Positions 9,361 to 18,479 of a stretch of DNA of 50,419 nt are shown here, one piece after another. Below the pieces are notes generated by a model. The model was not told the origin of the DNA and made no database searches. It was given only the letters and a program-made list of their open reading frames with translations. The stretch lies in contig NZ_VBRY01000014.1 of the NCBI RefSeq assembly GCF_005818865.1, positions 1-50,419 of the forward strand, read 5' to 3'. The position numbers and the translations under genes were made by a program. Each line of letters opens with the position of its first letter. Positions within the stretch are counted from its first letter, which is position 1. This DNA is from Mariprofundus erugo (GTDB taxonomy: Bacteria; Pseudomonadota; Zetaproteobacteria; Mariprofundales; Mariprofundaceae).

Positions 9361-12177
9361 ATGAGTGAGTCTGTTATCCGTGTCGAGGGGGCACGGGTCC
9401 ATAATCTGAAAAATATTTCGCTGCAGATTCCGCGCAACAGCCTGGTGGTGATCACAGGTGTATCCGGTTCGGGTAAATCGAGTCTGGCTTTTGATACCCT
9501 GTATGCTGAAGGGCAGCGCCGGTATGTGGAGTCGCTCTCTGCCTATGCGCGCCAGTTCCTTGGTATGATGGAGCGCCCGGATGTGGATGCTATCGAGGGG
9601 TTGTCGCCTGCGATTTCGATTGAGCAGAAAACGACCAGCCGAAATCCCCGTTCAACAGTCGGAACGATTACCGAGGTGTATGATTATCTCAGGCTGCTGT
9701 TTGCCCGTGTCGGCCAGCCGTTCTGCTATGGCTGTGGCAAGCCGATTGCGGCCCAGTCAGCCAGTATCATTATCGATCAGCTTGAGGCTTTGCCTGAGGG
9801 CACAAAGTTGCAGCTGCTGGCGCCGATTGCGCGTGCCCGTAAGGGTGAGTTTCGCAAGGAGCTGGAGAAGGCGGGCAAGGATGGCTTTGTGCGGGTGCGT
9901 ATCGATGGCGAGGTGATGGCTGTTGAGGATGTGCCGCCACTGGCGAAAAATATCAAACATAACATTGAGCTGGTTGTCGATCGTCTGGTGGTCAGGGAGG
10001 GGATACGTACCCGCCTTGCCGATTCGGTTGAAACAGCGCTGCGTTATGGCGAAGGCATGATGCTGGCGCTGATCGATGCGGATGAGCTGGTCTTCTCCGA
10101 GCGGTTTGCCTGCGCTGATTGCGGTATTTCATACCCGGAAATTGAACCGCGCCTGTTTTCGTTCAACTCACCTGTCGGTGCCTGCCCCTCCTGTGACGGA
10201 TTGGGCAGCAGTACGGTATTTGACCCCGAGCTGGTGGTACCTGATGGCCGCCTGACCCTGGCCGAGGGGGCAATTGAACCATGGGGCGGGCGTGAAACAA
10301 TCATGTATCGTCAAACCCTTGAGGCGGTTGCTGAATCTGTGGGCGTGGATATGGATACGCCTTTCTCTGCACTGCCGGAGGCCGCGCGAAAGGTTTTTCT
10401 CTATGGTACGGGTAAAAAGAGTATCCGTTTTGTCTATCAGACGCCGGGACAGGATCGTGTGGTGGAGCGTCCGTTCGAGGGGGTGATTCCGAATCTTGAA
10501 CGCCGCTACCGGGAAACGACCTCGGATGATGTGCGCGAAGCCCTGGAAAAATACATCAATGCGATCGATTGCCCGGTGTGTGCCGGTTCACGGCTGGGGC
10601 GGGCTGCCCGCCATGTGCGGGTGGGTGAGCTGACGTTGCCTGAGGTGGTAGCCATGCCGCTGCGCGAGCTGCATGGCTGGATTGGCTCCCTGCAGCTCTC
10701 CGAGCAGCAGCGCGCGATTGCCGACAAGGTGCTGGAGGAGATTGGATCACGCATCGGGTTTATGATTGAGGTCGGGCTCGATTACCTGAGTCTTGCCCGC
10801 ACCTCCGGTACCCTCTCCGGTGGGGAGGCCCAGCGTATCCGGCTGGCCACCCAGATCGGCTCGGCGCTGGTCGGTGTTCTTTATATCCTTGATGAGCCTT
10901 CCATCGGCCTGCATCAGCGCGACAATGATCGTCTGCTGGCCACACTGAAACGCCTGCGTGATCTGGGTAATTCGGTGGTGGTGGTTGAACATGATGAGGA
11001 TGCGATCCGTCATGCCGACTGGATTATCGATATGGGGCCCGCTGCCGGCAGTCACGGTGGTCATGTGGTGGCGGCAGGGCGGCTGCAAGATATTCTGAAA
11101 GCGGAAACCCTGACAGCCGACTATCTGACCGGCCGTCGCCGGATTGGTGTGGCAACGAGGCGGGATGTGCCGAAAAATCATCCGATAATCGGTGTGGACG
11201 GGGCTTGCGAACACAACCTGAAAGGAGTGAGGGCGGAGTTTCCGCTGGCAAGACTCTCCTGTGTCACCGGTGTATCCGGCTCGGGCAAATCGACGCTGAC
11301 CAATGATACGCTGTTTCGGGCCTTCGCCCGTGCACGCGGTCTGAAAACCGAACGGGTCGGAGCCCATGCCGGTTTGATCGGTACCTCCCACATCGACAAG
11401 GTGATTGATATTGATCAGAGCCCGATCGGTCGTACCCCCCGTTCCAATCCTGCTACCTATACCGGTATTTTTACCACCATTCGCGAGCTGTTTGCCCAGG
11501 TGCCGGAGGCGAGGGCCCGTGGCTACAAGGCCGGCCGTTTTTCGTTTAATGTCAAGGGCGGTCGCTGTGAGGCCTGCCAGGGCGACGGCATTATCAGGGT
11601 GGAGATGCACTTTTTGCCTGATGTCTATGTCCATTGCGAGGCCTGTCAGGGGCGGCGCTATAATCGTGAGACGCTGGATATTCGTTATAAGGGTAAAACC
11701 ATCGATGATGTATTGCAGATGACCGTGGATGATGCGCTGGATTTCTTTGCGGCTATTTCACCGTTGAAGCATAGGCTGGCGACGTTGCAGCAGGTGGGGT
11801 TGGGCTATATTCAGCTTGGCCAGTCGGCGACAACCCTTTCCGGTGGTGAGGCGCAGCGCATCAAGCTGTCTCGGGAGCTGGCACGTCGATCCACCGGCGA
11901 TACCCTTTATATCCTGGATGAGCCGACAACTGGACTGCATTTTCATGATGTGGCCAAGTTGCTGGATGTATTACATGCGCTGGTCGATCGGGGTAACACG
12001 ATGATTATCATTGAGCATAACCTTGATGTGATTAAAACCGCTGACTGGATTGTCGATATGGGCCCCGAGGGCGGGGACCGGGGCGGCGAAATCGTGGTGG
12101 CCGGTACACCGGCCGAGGTGGCAGCCTGCCAGGCGTCGTTCACCGGGCGATATCTTGGACGGATGCTGGAGGCATAA
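9361..12177 (+). CDS. uvrA: Excinuclease ABC subunit A
   Basis: DNA damage recognition ATPase of nucleotide excision repair; acts as a dimer that loads UvrB. 938 residues, matching the typical bacterial length of about 940. The ATG at 9361 follows AAGGAG at 5-nt spacing. The first Walker A is GVSGSGKSS near residue 33; the second, also GVSGSGKS, lies near residue 640. Two ABC signatures LSGGEAQRI are present with downstream LDEP motifs. Zinc-binding cysteines appear as [19 protein letters not shown]...CPSC and as CEACQGDG...[10 protein letters not shown]. All parts look intact. A perfect 11-bp palindrome begins at its stop codon. Confidence 0.98.
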   Translation: MSESVIRVEGARVHNLKNISLQIPRNSLVVITGVSGSGKSSLAFDTLYAEGQRRYVESLSAYARQFLGMMERPDVDAIEGLSPAISIEQKTTSRNPRSTVGTITEVYDYLRLLFARVGQPFCYGCGKPIAAQSASIIIDQLEALPEGTKLQLLAPIARARKGEFRKELEKAGKDGFVRVRIDGEVMAVEDVPPLAKNIKHNIELVVDRLVVREGIRTRLADSVETALRYGEGMMLALIDADELVFSERFACADCGISYPEIEPRLFSFNSPVGACPSCDGLGSSTVFDPELVVPDGRLTLAEGAIEPWGGRETIMYRQTLEAVAESVGVDMDTPFSALPEAARKVFLYGTGKKSIRFVYQTPGQDRVVERPFEGVIPNLERRYRETTSDDVREALEKYINAIDCPVCAGSRLGRAARHVRVGELTLPEVVAMPLRELHGWIGSLQLSEQQRAIADKVLEEIGSRIGFMIEVGLDYLSLARTSGTLSGGEAQRIRLATQIGSALVGVLYILDEPSIGLHQRDNDRLLATLKRLRDLGNSVVVVEHDEDAIRHADWIIDMGPAAGSHGGHVVAAGRLQDILKAETLTADYLTGRRRIGVATRRDVPKNHPIIGVDGACEHNLKGVRAEFPLARLSCVTGVSGSGKSTLTNDTLFRAFARARGLKTERVGAHAGLIGTSHIDKVIDIDQSPIGRTPRSNPATYTGIFTTIRELFAQVPEARARGYKAGRFSFNVKGGRCEACQGDGIIRVEMHFLPDVYVHCEACQGRRYNRETLDIRYKGKTIDDVLQMTVDDALDFFAAISPLKHRLATLQQVGLGYIQLGQSATTLSGGEAQRIKLSRELARRSTGDTLYILDEPTTGLHFHDVAKLLDVLHALVDRGNTMIIIEHNLDVIKTADWIVDMGPEGGDRGGEIVVAGTPAEVAACQASFTGRYLGRMLEA

Positions 12178-12207
12178 GGAAGCGCTGATTCATTCGGCGC
12201 TTCCTTA
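12175..12207. terminator. Stop-codon hairpin after uvrA (module A of the repeat element)
   Basis: TAAGGAAGCGC (12175-12185) pairs perfectly with GCGCTTCCTTA (12197-12207) around an 11-nt loop. The first three bases are the uvrA stop codon. It has no long T-tract, so it is at best a weak or Rho-assisted terminator, or an RNA 3'-end stabiliser. Confidence 0.5.
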
Positions 12208-12449
12208 GCGAGCCATGGACGGGCGCCACAATCCGGCAGGATAGCCGGATTGGACGGCTTTGCCGCCGCCAGGTAAGCTGCAGGATGCAGCGAGTCAAAT
12301 CAGACGCGTAAGTGCCTGATTTGTAAGCAAAGACAAAATGACTCGGGCATCATGCCCTCGCCCTGCGGGCGGCCCTTGGCCGTCCAAGCGGCTTCCTGCC
12401 TCTTTGTCACGCTTTTGTCTTTGCGAACTGGTTTTTGCCAGGATGGCAA
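12175..12449 (+). repeat. Modular structured repeat element, long copy 1 (plus orientation)
   Basis: The element consists of small hairpins in fixed order. A: 12175-12207. B: loop ATGGAC at 12215-12220, stem degenerate here. A spacer carries two extra hairpins, AATCCGGC/GCCGGATT around AGGATA (12230-12251) and GCTGC/GCAGC around AGGAT (12277-12291). C: an 11-bp imperfect stem starting AAATCAG (12297) and ending CTGATTT (12322), loop GTAA. D: GCAAAGACAAAA (12327-12338) with TTTTGTCTTTGC (12413-12424), perfect 12 bp enclosing about 74 nt. E: TTGCC/GGCAA around AGGAT (12435-12449). Related copies lie at 18.4, 31.1, 32.5 and 43.7 kb. No protein is encoded. Confidence 0.8.
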
Positions 12450-12642
12450 TAAATCAGCATCTCCATAAGGAATCTCTGTACTCATGCCGCACTTCCGGGC
12501 GGAGCTGGAGAGCCGGCCGGATTGTGGTCCGGATGATGTTGCCGTGGTCAGGTGAACGGACTGATGTTTTTAATTGCTTCGATGAAAAAGATTTAACTGC
12601 TGCTTCATTCGTTCATCAGGGGGGAATGGCTATCGTTCGTCC
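12450..12642. other. Gene-free stretch
   Basis: Between the repeat element and the candidate small RNA I see no frame with coding character. A promoter for the downstream RNA probably lies here, but no pair of boxes with good spacing stands out. Confidence 0.5.
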
Positions 12643-12719
12643 TGTCTGACGCCGTTCCTCCCTCCCCTCCCTGGTATTTCGTCAGACATCAGGCCCCGGC
12701 ATTCGCCGGGGCCTTTTTT
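12643..12719 (+). ncRNA. Candidate small RNA with CCTCCC-rich loop and intrinsic terminator
   Basis: TGTCTGACG (12643-12651) pairs perfectly with CGTCAGACA (12680-12688), presenting a 28-nt loop with repeated CCTCCC blocks, which are complementary to Shine-Dalgarno sequences. Directly after comes a textbook terminator hairpin. This is the layout of small RNAs that pair with ribosome binding sites through C-rich loops. The 5' end and promoter are not identified, so the transcript may start further upstream, or this may be a leader. Confidence 0.45.
12692..12719 (+). terminator. Strong intrinsic terminator
   Basis: GGCCCCGGC (12692-12700), loop ATTC, GCCGGGGCC (12705-12713), then TTTTTT (12714-12719). 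Perfect 9-bp GC-rich stem followed by a T-run, oriented for plus-strand transcription. It separates the upstream region from the DUF4390-ntrYX operon. Confidence 0.9.
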
Positions 12720-12765
12720 ATTGCCCGTCGAACTGTCTTCGTTCTGCTGCTACACTCCGGCGGTG

Positions 12766-13317
12766 ATGTTGTGGCGTGTGCATTTTCGATGGTGGTTGGC
12801 CCTGCTCCTGGTGGCTGGCCTTGCTCTTTTGCCACGTCCTGTACAGGCAGCAGGGGCAGACAGCATGGAAGTGCATGTCGATCCTCAGGTGATTCACTGT
12901 ACCGCCCGCATTCAGGTTGAGCGCCAGGCGATCACCATGGCGCTCAAGGATGGGATAGTAGCAACGACAATATGGCATTTTCAGGTGGCGATGCTGCGCG
13001 AGTACTGGCCGAACAAGGGGATTGCCGATATCACTGTCAGCCGCCGGGTGGAGCCTGATCTGCTGTCGCGCAGCTGGCTGTTGTTCGATGATGCCAGTGG
13101 TATTTCACGTCGTGTCTATATGCTTGATGAGGCCATCTCTTTTCTCACTGATATTGAACAGTTCCCCGTCCTCGACAGCTCACTTCTGGCTGCCGGTGTT
13201 CCCTATCGCATGACGATCCGGGTTGAAGTGTATCATGGTGAAATCAAGGAAGCCTGGTGGTCGGGGATATGGCACCCGGCCCAGGCAGTGTTGCAGCAGG
13301 ATTTTAAGCTGCAGTGA
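12766..13317 (+). CDS. DUF4390 family exported protein
   Basis: 183 residues from the ATG at 12766. The N-terminus WWLALLLVAGLALLPRPVQAAG is a signal sequence with cleavage likely after AQA or QAA near residue 30. The mature part is about 150 residues, with ALKDGIVATTIWHFQV and the conserved-looking C-terminal IWHPAQAVLQQDF. This matches the DUF4390 family, often encoded directly upstream of NtrY-type kinases in proteobacteria. The stop overlaps the ntrY GTG by 4 nt (GTGA), so the pair is coupled. A periplasmic role next to the sensor kinase is plausible, but no function is established. An in-frame TTG at 12721 lies at the end of the terminator T-run and is rejected. Confidence 0.85.
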   Translation: MLWRVHFRWWLALLLVAGLALLPRPVQAAGADSMEVHVDPQVIHCTARIQVERQAITMALKDGIVATTIWHFQVAMLREYWPNKGIADITVSRRVEPDLLSRSWLLFDDASGISRRVYMLDEAISFLTDIEQFPVLDSSLLAAGVPYRMTIRVEVYHGEIKEAWWSGIWHPAQAVLQQDFKLQ

Positions 13318-15464
13318 GGCGTTTTGAGGTGATGCGGTTGATGCCACTGATCATGGCCTCGGTACTTATATCTGTCACCGTTCTGGTCTGGCCAACTGCC
13401 GGCGATGATGTGGGACTTCTGGGCTGGATTAACGTATCCGTCATGCTGGTGCTGACGCTGCTGTTGCTGCGTTATGGTATTCGCCTGCTTCGCCAGCGGA
13501 GTGAGCCTCGCCCCGGCTCACGCTTGCGGGCGAAACTGGTTGTGGGGCTGGTGGGCATGCTGCTGGTACCTGCCATGGTGATTCAGCTGGCAGCCAGTCA
13601 GATGGTAGAGCGGGGAATGGATGTCTGGTTTGATGTCCGTGTTGATACCTTGCTGGACCGGGCCCTGAATCTGGCTCAGGGTTTTTATGAGCGCCTGGAA
13701 AAGGATATGAAGCGCAGCCTGGTCGGTTATGTCAGCGATGGTGTGCTGGTGGCTGCAGCCAGTGGTAATATGGAGTATCTGGCAACCAGTGCATATCTGG
13801 CCGAAGTGCGTGAGAAAGAGGGTTGGCGCAAGGCCGAGCTGTTTGATATCAATGAGCGGCAGATCAGTGGTGTGCAGGTGGGAGAGCTCAGCTCACTGGA
13901 GCCCGAGCCTTTGAGTGATGCCGCCCGCCTCTCCATGCGTCTTGGACGGGTGGCGACAGAGATGAAAACCGGAGAGGATGGTGAAGTGGTGGTGGGCTAT
14001 GCCCCGTTGCTTGCGGCCTCTACCGTGGTTGGTTTATTGCGGGTGGAGATGAAGATGCCTTCGGGCGTGATTCAGGATGCCCGCTCGGTTGAGGCCGATT
14101 ATCGAAATTATCGCCAGCTGGAGCACAACAGACAGGCGATTGCCCAGACATTTACCCATGCGATGCTGTTTGTGACACTGATTGTGCTGGTGCTGGCCGG
14201 CCTTGTCGGGCTGATGTTTGCCCGCCGTCTGACCGCGCCGATTGGTGATCTGGCCCATGCCCTTCGCCGGGTGACCGAAGGCGATCTGGATGTGGCGATT
14301 ATCGAAGCGCCGCAGGATGAGCTGGGTTCGCTGGTGCGCTCCTTTAACAAAATGACCACGCGTCTGAAGCGTCATGCCGATGAGATTGATCAGGCTCAGC
14401 ATGAACTGACCAAGGCGCTTGATACGACCCGTCAGCGTCAGTATGTGCTGGAGGCTCTGCTGGCCAACCTGCATACCGGAGTGCTGCTGGTGGACAGTGA
14501 AGGGCGGGTGCGTCTGTTGAATCAGGCGGTGCGCGATATTCTTCATCTGCCCGCAAGCTGGACACCCGGTGTCGATCTGTTGCAGGCCAGCCATGGAAAT
14601 CTGCAGGATATTGGTGATTTTTATGATGAACTCAGGCACCAGCATGAAGAGCATCTACAGCGTGAGTTTGATATCAGTCTGCCCGATAACCGGGAGGTCC
14701 ATGTGCTGGCACGCGGAGCTCGTCTCAATGCCAGTGGCTCGGGATTTACCGGCTTTCTGCTGGTGATTGACGATATTTCCGAACTTGCCGAGGCGCAGCG
14801 CAATCGCGCCTGGGCGGAAGTTGCCCGCCGTCTGGCCCATGAGATCAAGAACCCGTTGACGCCGATCAAGTTGTCGGCGGAGCGATTGCAGCGGCGTTTT
14901 CGTGTGCAGGTGGATAATGAGCAGGTGTTTGATGCCTGTACGCAATCCATTATCGGACAGGTGGAGCGCTTGCAGCGGCTGATCGCCGACTTTTCGACGC
15001 TGGCGCGGATGCCGCAGCCGAAGTTGCGCATGGTATCGGTGAATCTGCTGTTGAGGGAAATGAATGACCTCTTTCACGGTTATCACCGGGTTTCAGTCCG
15101 ATTATGTGATGAGCAGTGGCAGAGCATGTGCGACCCGGATCAGGTGCGACAGGTGCTGATCAATCTGATGGATAATGCCGTTTCAGCGACAGAAGAGGGA
15201 CAGATGATCTGTTTGTATGCCGGGTTGACGGACGAATGGGTGGAGTGGCATGTGACGGATGACGGGGCCGGCATTGATGAGCAGGCCGCAGCTCGTTTGT
15301 TTGAAGCTTACTATTCTACCAAGAGTAACGGTTCCGGATTGGGACTGGCGATAGCCAAGCGTATTGCTGAAGACCATAATGGCGATCTGTTACTTGTTTC
15401 ACTAGCGAAACCGACACATTTCTGTTTGCGATTGCCGAGAGTAGCGGCCGGGGAGGGGGCATGA
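13314..15464 (+). CDS. ntrY: NtrY-like sensor histidine kinase
   Basis: 716 residues from GTG 13314; an ATG at 13332 is an alternative start. Two membrane segments near the N-terminus (about 8-58) and a third near 78-100 precede an extracytoplasmic region. A further membrane segment lies at about 280-300 and a HAMP domain (RRLTAPIGDLAHALRRVTEGDLDV) follows. Then come a PAS domain (about 380-490), the phosphoacceptor motif LAHEIKNPLTPIKLSAERL with His509, and an ATPase domain with NLMDNAV, DDGAGI and [29 protein letters not shown] is the hallmark of the NtrY branch. The partner ntrX overlaps its stop by 4 nt. The NtrY/NtrX system has been linked to nitrogen and redox control in other proteobacteria. 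Confidence 0.93.
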   Translation: MRRFEVMRLMPLIMASVLISVTVLVWPTAGDDVGLLGWINVSVMLVLTLLLLRYGIRLLRQRSEPRPGSRLRAKLVVGLVGMLLVPAMVIQLAASQMVERGMDVWFDVRVDTLLDRALNLAQGFYERLEKDMKRSLVGYVSDGVLVAAASGNMEYLATSAYLAEVREKEGWRKAELFDINERQISGVQVGELSSLEPEPLSDAARLSMRLGRVATEMKTGEDGEVVVGYAPLLAASTVVGLLRVEMKMPSGVIQDARSVEADYRNYRQLEHNRQAIAQTFTHAMLFVTLIVLVLAGLVGLMFARRLTAPIGDLAHALRRVTEGDLDVAIIEAPQDELGSLVRSFNKMTTRLKRHADEIDQAQHELTKALDTTRQRQYVLEALLANLHTGVLLVDSEGRVRLLNQAVRDILHLPASWTPGVDLLQASHGNLQDIGDFYDELRHQHEEHLQREFDISLPDNREVHVLARGARLNASGSGFTGFLLVIDDISELAEAQRNRAWAEVARRLAHEIKNPLTPIKLSAERLQRRFRVQVDNEQVFDACTQSIIGQVERLQRLIADFSTLARMPQPKLRMVSVNLLLREMNDLFHGYHRVSVRLCDEQWQSMCDPDQVRQVLINLMDNAVSATEEGQMICLYAGLTDEWVEWHVTDDGAGIDEQAAARLFEAYYSTKSNGSGLGLAIAKRIAEDHNGDLLLVSLAKPTHFCLRLPRVAAGEGA

Positions 15465-16858
15465 CATCACGGATTATGATTGTTGATGACGAACAACCGA
15501 TACGTGAGTCATTGCAGGGGTTATTTGAAGACGAAGAGTATCTGGTCGTCTGTGCAGCTTCCGGAGAGGAGGCGATTGCCCGTTTGCGCAAGCAGCCGGT
15601 TGATTGTGTGCTGCTGGATATCTGGATGCCGGGCATTGACGGGCTGGAGACACTCAGCCGTATCCGTCAGGTGGATGAAGGCTTGCCGGTGATTATGATG
15701 AGCGGCCATGCCACGATCGATACCGCGGTGCGGGCAACGCGCCAGGGTGCATTTGATTTTGTCGAAAAGCCGCTCTCCTTTGATCGACTCTCCATTCTTG
15801 TGCGCAATGCCGTGCAGAAGCGAAGGCTTGAGCAGGAGAACAGCGACCTGAAACGGCAGGAGCACCTGCATCAGAGCCGACAGGAGCTGATTGGTAGCAG
15901 CAAGGCCATTGCCGAGGTGAAGTCACTGATCGGGCGTGTGGCCCAGAGTGAGTCGCCGGTATTGATTCTAGGTGAGCATGGTACAGGCAAGGCGGTGGCT
16001 GCGCGCCTTCTGCATGCCGCATCCAGGCGCAAGGATAAACCGTTTGTCGAGGTCAATACGGCGAGTGTACCCGCCAATCGCATGGACTCCGAGCTTTTCG
16101 GACATGAAAAGGGCGCCTTTACCGGTGCATTGCACAGTCAGCGTGGCCGTTTTGAGGCGGCGCATACCGGTACGCTTTTTTTTGATGAGGTGACGGAGCT
16201 GAGTTTGAGCGCGCAGGCAAAAGTGCTGCGGGTGATGCAGGAGCGTTCCGTTCAGCGACTTGGTAACCCTGCCCAGCTACCGTGTAATGTACGCCTGATT
16301 GCGGCCAGTGCCAGTGATCTGGAGCGGGTTTTGCGTGACGGGCAGTTGCGTGAAGATTTCTATTATCGCCTGAATGTGGTCTCCATTCATATGCCCGCTC
16401 TGCGCGAAAGAAAAGAGGATATTCCTTTGCTGGTGGAAACTCTGGCCAGAGAGCAGGCAAGAGAGCTGGGGGGCGAGCCGGTTCGCTTTACACCGGCAGT
16501 GCTGGCTGAGCTGGCCGGATATCGCTGGCCGGGTAACGTCAGGGAGTTGCGCAATTATATTGAGCGTTGCCACATCCTGATGCCGGGAGAAGAGATGAAT
16601 ACAGCCAATATGTTGCCGCCTGATCAGGCCGTGACGCAGCCCAGGGGGCATGTGGCTGCAGTGGCCGGAAGTTCGATTGACGCGGAGACCTTTCATGAGG
16701 CCCGTGAGGCATTTGAACGTAGTTTTTTGCTGCAAAAGCTTGAGCAGCATGAGTGGAATATCAGTCGTACTGCAGCGGATATCGGCATGGAACGCAGCCA
16801 GTTGCATCGCAAGATCAAATCGTTTGCCCTGATGCCGGTACAGAAGGATATGTTATGA
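15461..16858 (+). CDS. ntrX: NtrX-like sigma54-dependent response regulator
   Basis: 465 residues. Receiver domain with Asp53 in VLLDIWMPGIDG. The AAA+ domain follows: Walker A reads GEHGTGK (most relatives have GESGTGK), the sigma54-contact loop GAFTGA is intact, and the Walker B region is GTLFFDEVTEL. The C-terminal Fis-type helix-turn-helix is ISRTAADIGMERSQLHRKIKSF. The protein should activate sigma54 promoters after phosphorylation by the adjacent NtrY. The ATG at 15461 follows GGGGAGGGGG and overlaps the ntrY stop. The stop overlaps the trkA start (ATGA), giving a four-gene coupled unit with the DUF4390 gene. Confidence 0.94.
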   Translation: MTSRIMIVDDEQPIRESLQGLFEDEEYLVVCAASGEEAIARLRKQPVDCVLLDIWMPGIDGLETLSRIRQVDEGLPVIMMSGHATIDTAVRATRQGAFDFVEKPLSFDRLSILVRNAVQKRRLEQENSDLKRQEHLHQSRQELIGSSKAIAEVKSLIGRVAQSESPVLILGEHGTGKAVAARLLHAASRRKDKPFVEVNTASVPANRMDSELFGHEKGAFTGALHSQRGRFEAAHTGTLFFDEVTELSLSAQAKVLRVMQERSVQRLGNPAQLPCNVRLIAASASDLERVLRDGQLREDFYYRLNVVSIHMPALRERKEDIPLLVETLAREQARELGGEPVRFTPAVLAELAGYRWPGNVRELRNYIERCHILMPGEEMNTANMLPPDQAVTQPRGHVAAVAGSSIDAETFHEAREAFERSFLLQKLEQHEWNISRTAADIGMERSQLHRKIKSFALMPVQKDML

Positions 16859-18225
16859 ATGTGGTAATTCTGGGCGCAGGTGAGGTGGGCTACCACATTG
16901 CCAGCCGTCTGGCGACCGAGGGAAACAATGTTTCGGTGGTGGATCAGGATGAAGCACGCCTGCAGGTGATTGCCGAGTCGATGGATGTGCGTACGGTATG
17001 CGGCAAGGCTTCCTACCCGGCTGTACTCGAGCAGGCAGGGGCGGCCCATGCCGATCTGTTGATCGCGGTCACGACGAACGATGAGGTCAATATGCTGGCC
17101 TGTCAGGTGGCGCACTCCCTGTTCAAGGTGCCGACCAAGCTTGCCCGTGTTCGTGAGCAGGATTACGTCAAACACCCTGAACTGTTCGGACGCGATGATC
17201 TGCCGATCGACAAGATGATCTCCCCGGAAGGTGAAGCGGCCAAGGTGGTGATGGGGCGCCTGAATGTGTCGAGTGCACTCGATGCGCGTGAGTTTTTTGA
17301 TGGTGCCATTGAGCTGGTCGAGTTCACCGTGCGTCCGAAAGGCAAGCTGGCGGGGCTGGCACTGAATGAGTTGCCCGAGGTGATGGGCGATCTTCGTATC
17401 TATGTGGTGGCCCATGAGCATAACGGGCGCTGGCGTGTGCCGAAAGGCGATACCGTATTGCTTGCCGGTGACAGTATCTATGTGGCAGTGGCGAAAAAGC
17501 ATCTGGATATATTGATGCATACCATCGACCTCTCTTACCAGACGCCACAGGGTCGTAACGTGATGATTATCGGCGGCGGGCGCATCGGCTATCTGGTTGC
17601 CCGTGAGCTTGAGCTGGCTGGCGCCAAGGTTAAAATCATTGAATACAATGAGGCGAGGGCCGAGTGGCTGTCGGAGCATCTGAATAATGTCGTTGTGATT
17701 CATGGTGATGCACTGGATCGTAAACTTCTCGAAGAAGAAAATGTCGACCGCATGGACGACTTCCTCGCGCTGACCAATGATGATGAAAACAACATTCTGG
17801 GCAGTCTGATCGCCAAACGTTACGGTGTTGGCCATGTGGTGACACTGGTGAATCGGGCTATTTATACCCAGCTGGTGCGTCAGATCGGTCTTGATGTCAC
17901 CGTTTCTCCGCGTCTTTCAACGGTGGCGACGATTCTCAGCCACATTCGTAAAGGGCGTATTCATGGTATGGCCTCACTGGCGGACGGGCAGCTTGAGGTG
18001 CTTGAAGCCGAGGCTCTTGAAACCAGCAGCATTCTTGATACGCCGTTGCGATCGCTGAAATTGCCTGCCGATACCGTGATCGGTGCGATACTGCGCGGGG
18101 GCGAGATTATTATTCCCGATGGTTCGGTATCGGTGCGCGCGCGTGATCATGTCCTGATCGTGACCACGAGTGAGTCTGTGCCGCAGGTGGAAAAGCTGTT
18201 CGAAGTACATCTCGAGTTTTTCTGA
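16855..18225 (+). CDS. trkA: Trk potassium uptake regulatory subunit TrkA
   Basis: Cytoplasmic NAD(H)-binding gating ring of the Trk potassium channel. 456 residues, near the 458 of E. coli TrkA. Two Rossmann RCK_N domains begin with GAGEVG (residues 7-12) and GGGRIG (near residue 240), each followed by an RCK_C domain. The internal duplication is typical. The ATG at 16855 overlaps the ntrX stop by 4 nt; an open frame back to 16753 lies wholly inside ntrX and is a shadow. The ntrYX-trkA order is common in alpha- and zetaproteobacteria-like genomes. Its channel partner trkH follows after about 250 nt. Confidence 0.96.
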   Translation: MNVVILGAGEVGYHIASRLATEGNNVSVVDQDEARLQVIAESMDVRTVCGKASYPAVLEQAGAAHADLLIAVTTNDEVNMLACQVAHSLFKVPTKLARVREQDYVKHPELFGRDDLPIDKMISPEGEAAKVVMGRLNVSSALDAREFFDGAIELVEFTVRPKGKLAGLALNELPEVMGDLRIYVVAHEHNGRWRVPKGDTVLLAGDSIYVAVAKKHLDILMHTIDLSYQTPQGRNVMIIGGGRIGYLVARELELAGAKVKIIEYNEARAEWLSEHLNNVVVIHGDALDRKLLEEENVDRMDDFLALTNDDENNILGSLIAKRYGVGHVVTLVNRAIYTQLVRQIGLDVTVSPRLSTVATILSHIRKGRIHGMASLADGQLEVLEAEALETSSILDTPLRSLKLPADTVIGAILRGGEIIIPDGSVSVRARDHVLIVTTSESVPQVEKLFEVHLEFF

Positions 18226-18404
18226 TCAGGGTGATCTGATCTGTATGTTCAATGGCTGGTTAATATACTGATGTGGTTGCAGGCGGGTGCAATGAGGTCA
18301 AATCGATGCCGTCGAAATATTTGTGAACAGGCCATAGGATAAGCCGCAGTTTTCAACATGGATAAGGAAGTGCTGACGGGTTCGGCACTCTCTTGCCCGG
18401 TTTG

Positions 18405-18449
18405 GCGGGCCATCCATGGTCCGCACGGAGGCACTGCATGAATCAGTGC
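18405..18449 (-). repeat. Reduced copy of the structured repeat element (modules B and A, minus orientation)
   Basis: Module B on the minus strand has loop ATGGAT (18412-18417) in a 7-bp stem, GCGGACC with GGCCCGC, with one A-C mismatch. Module A is GCACTG/CAGTGC (18431-18449) and keeps the loop core TGATTCAT also seen at 12.2 and 32.5 kb. Modules C to E are absent or degenerate. It fills part of the 253-nt gap between trkA and trkH. A further inverted pair near 18366-18391 (AGTGC...GCACT) is adjacent. The trkA end also carries a small palindrome, GATCAG/CTGATC, at its stop codon. Confidence 0.65.
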
Positions 18450-18479
18450 TTTCTCAGATGTCAGGCGAGGTTATAAGTT

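Noticed and set aside
10747-11634. Minus-strand open frame across uvrA
   Set aside because: Shadow frame opposite the conserved second ATPase region.
12175-12449. Miniature transposon (MITE) as the nature of the repeat element
   Set aside because: No terminal inverted repeats joining the ends of a whole copy and no target duplications could be seen; variable stems with constant loops fit RNA better. Mobility is still not excluded.
16693-17835. Minus-strand open frame (380 codons) across trkA
   Set aside because: Shadow frame opposite intact RCK domains.
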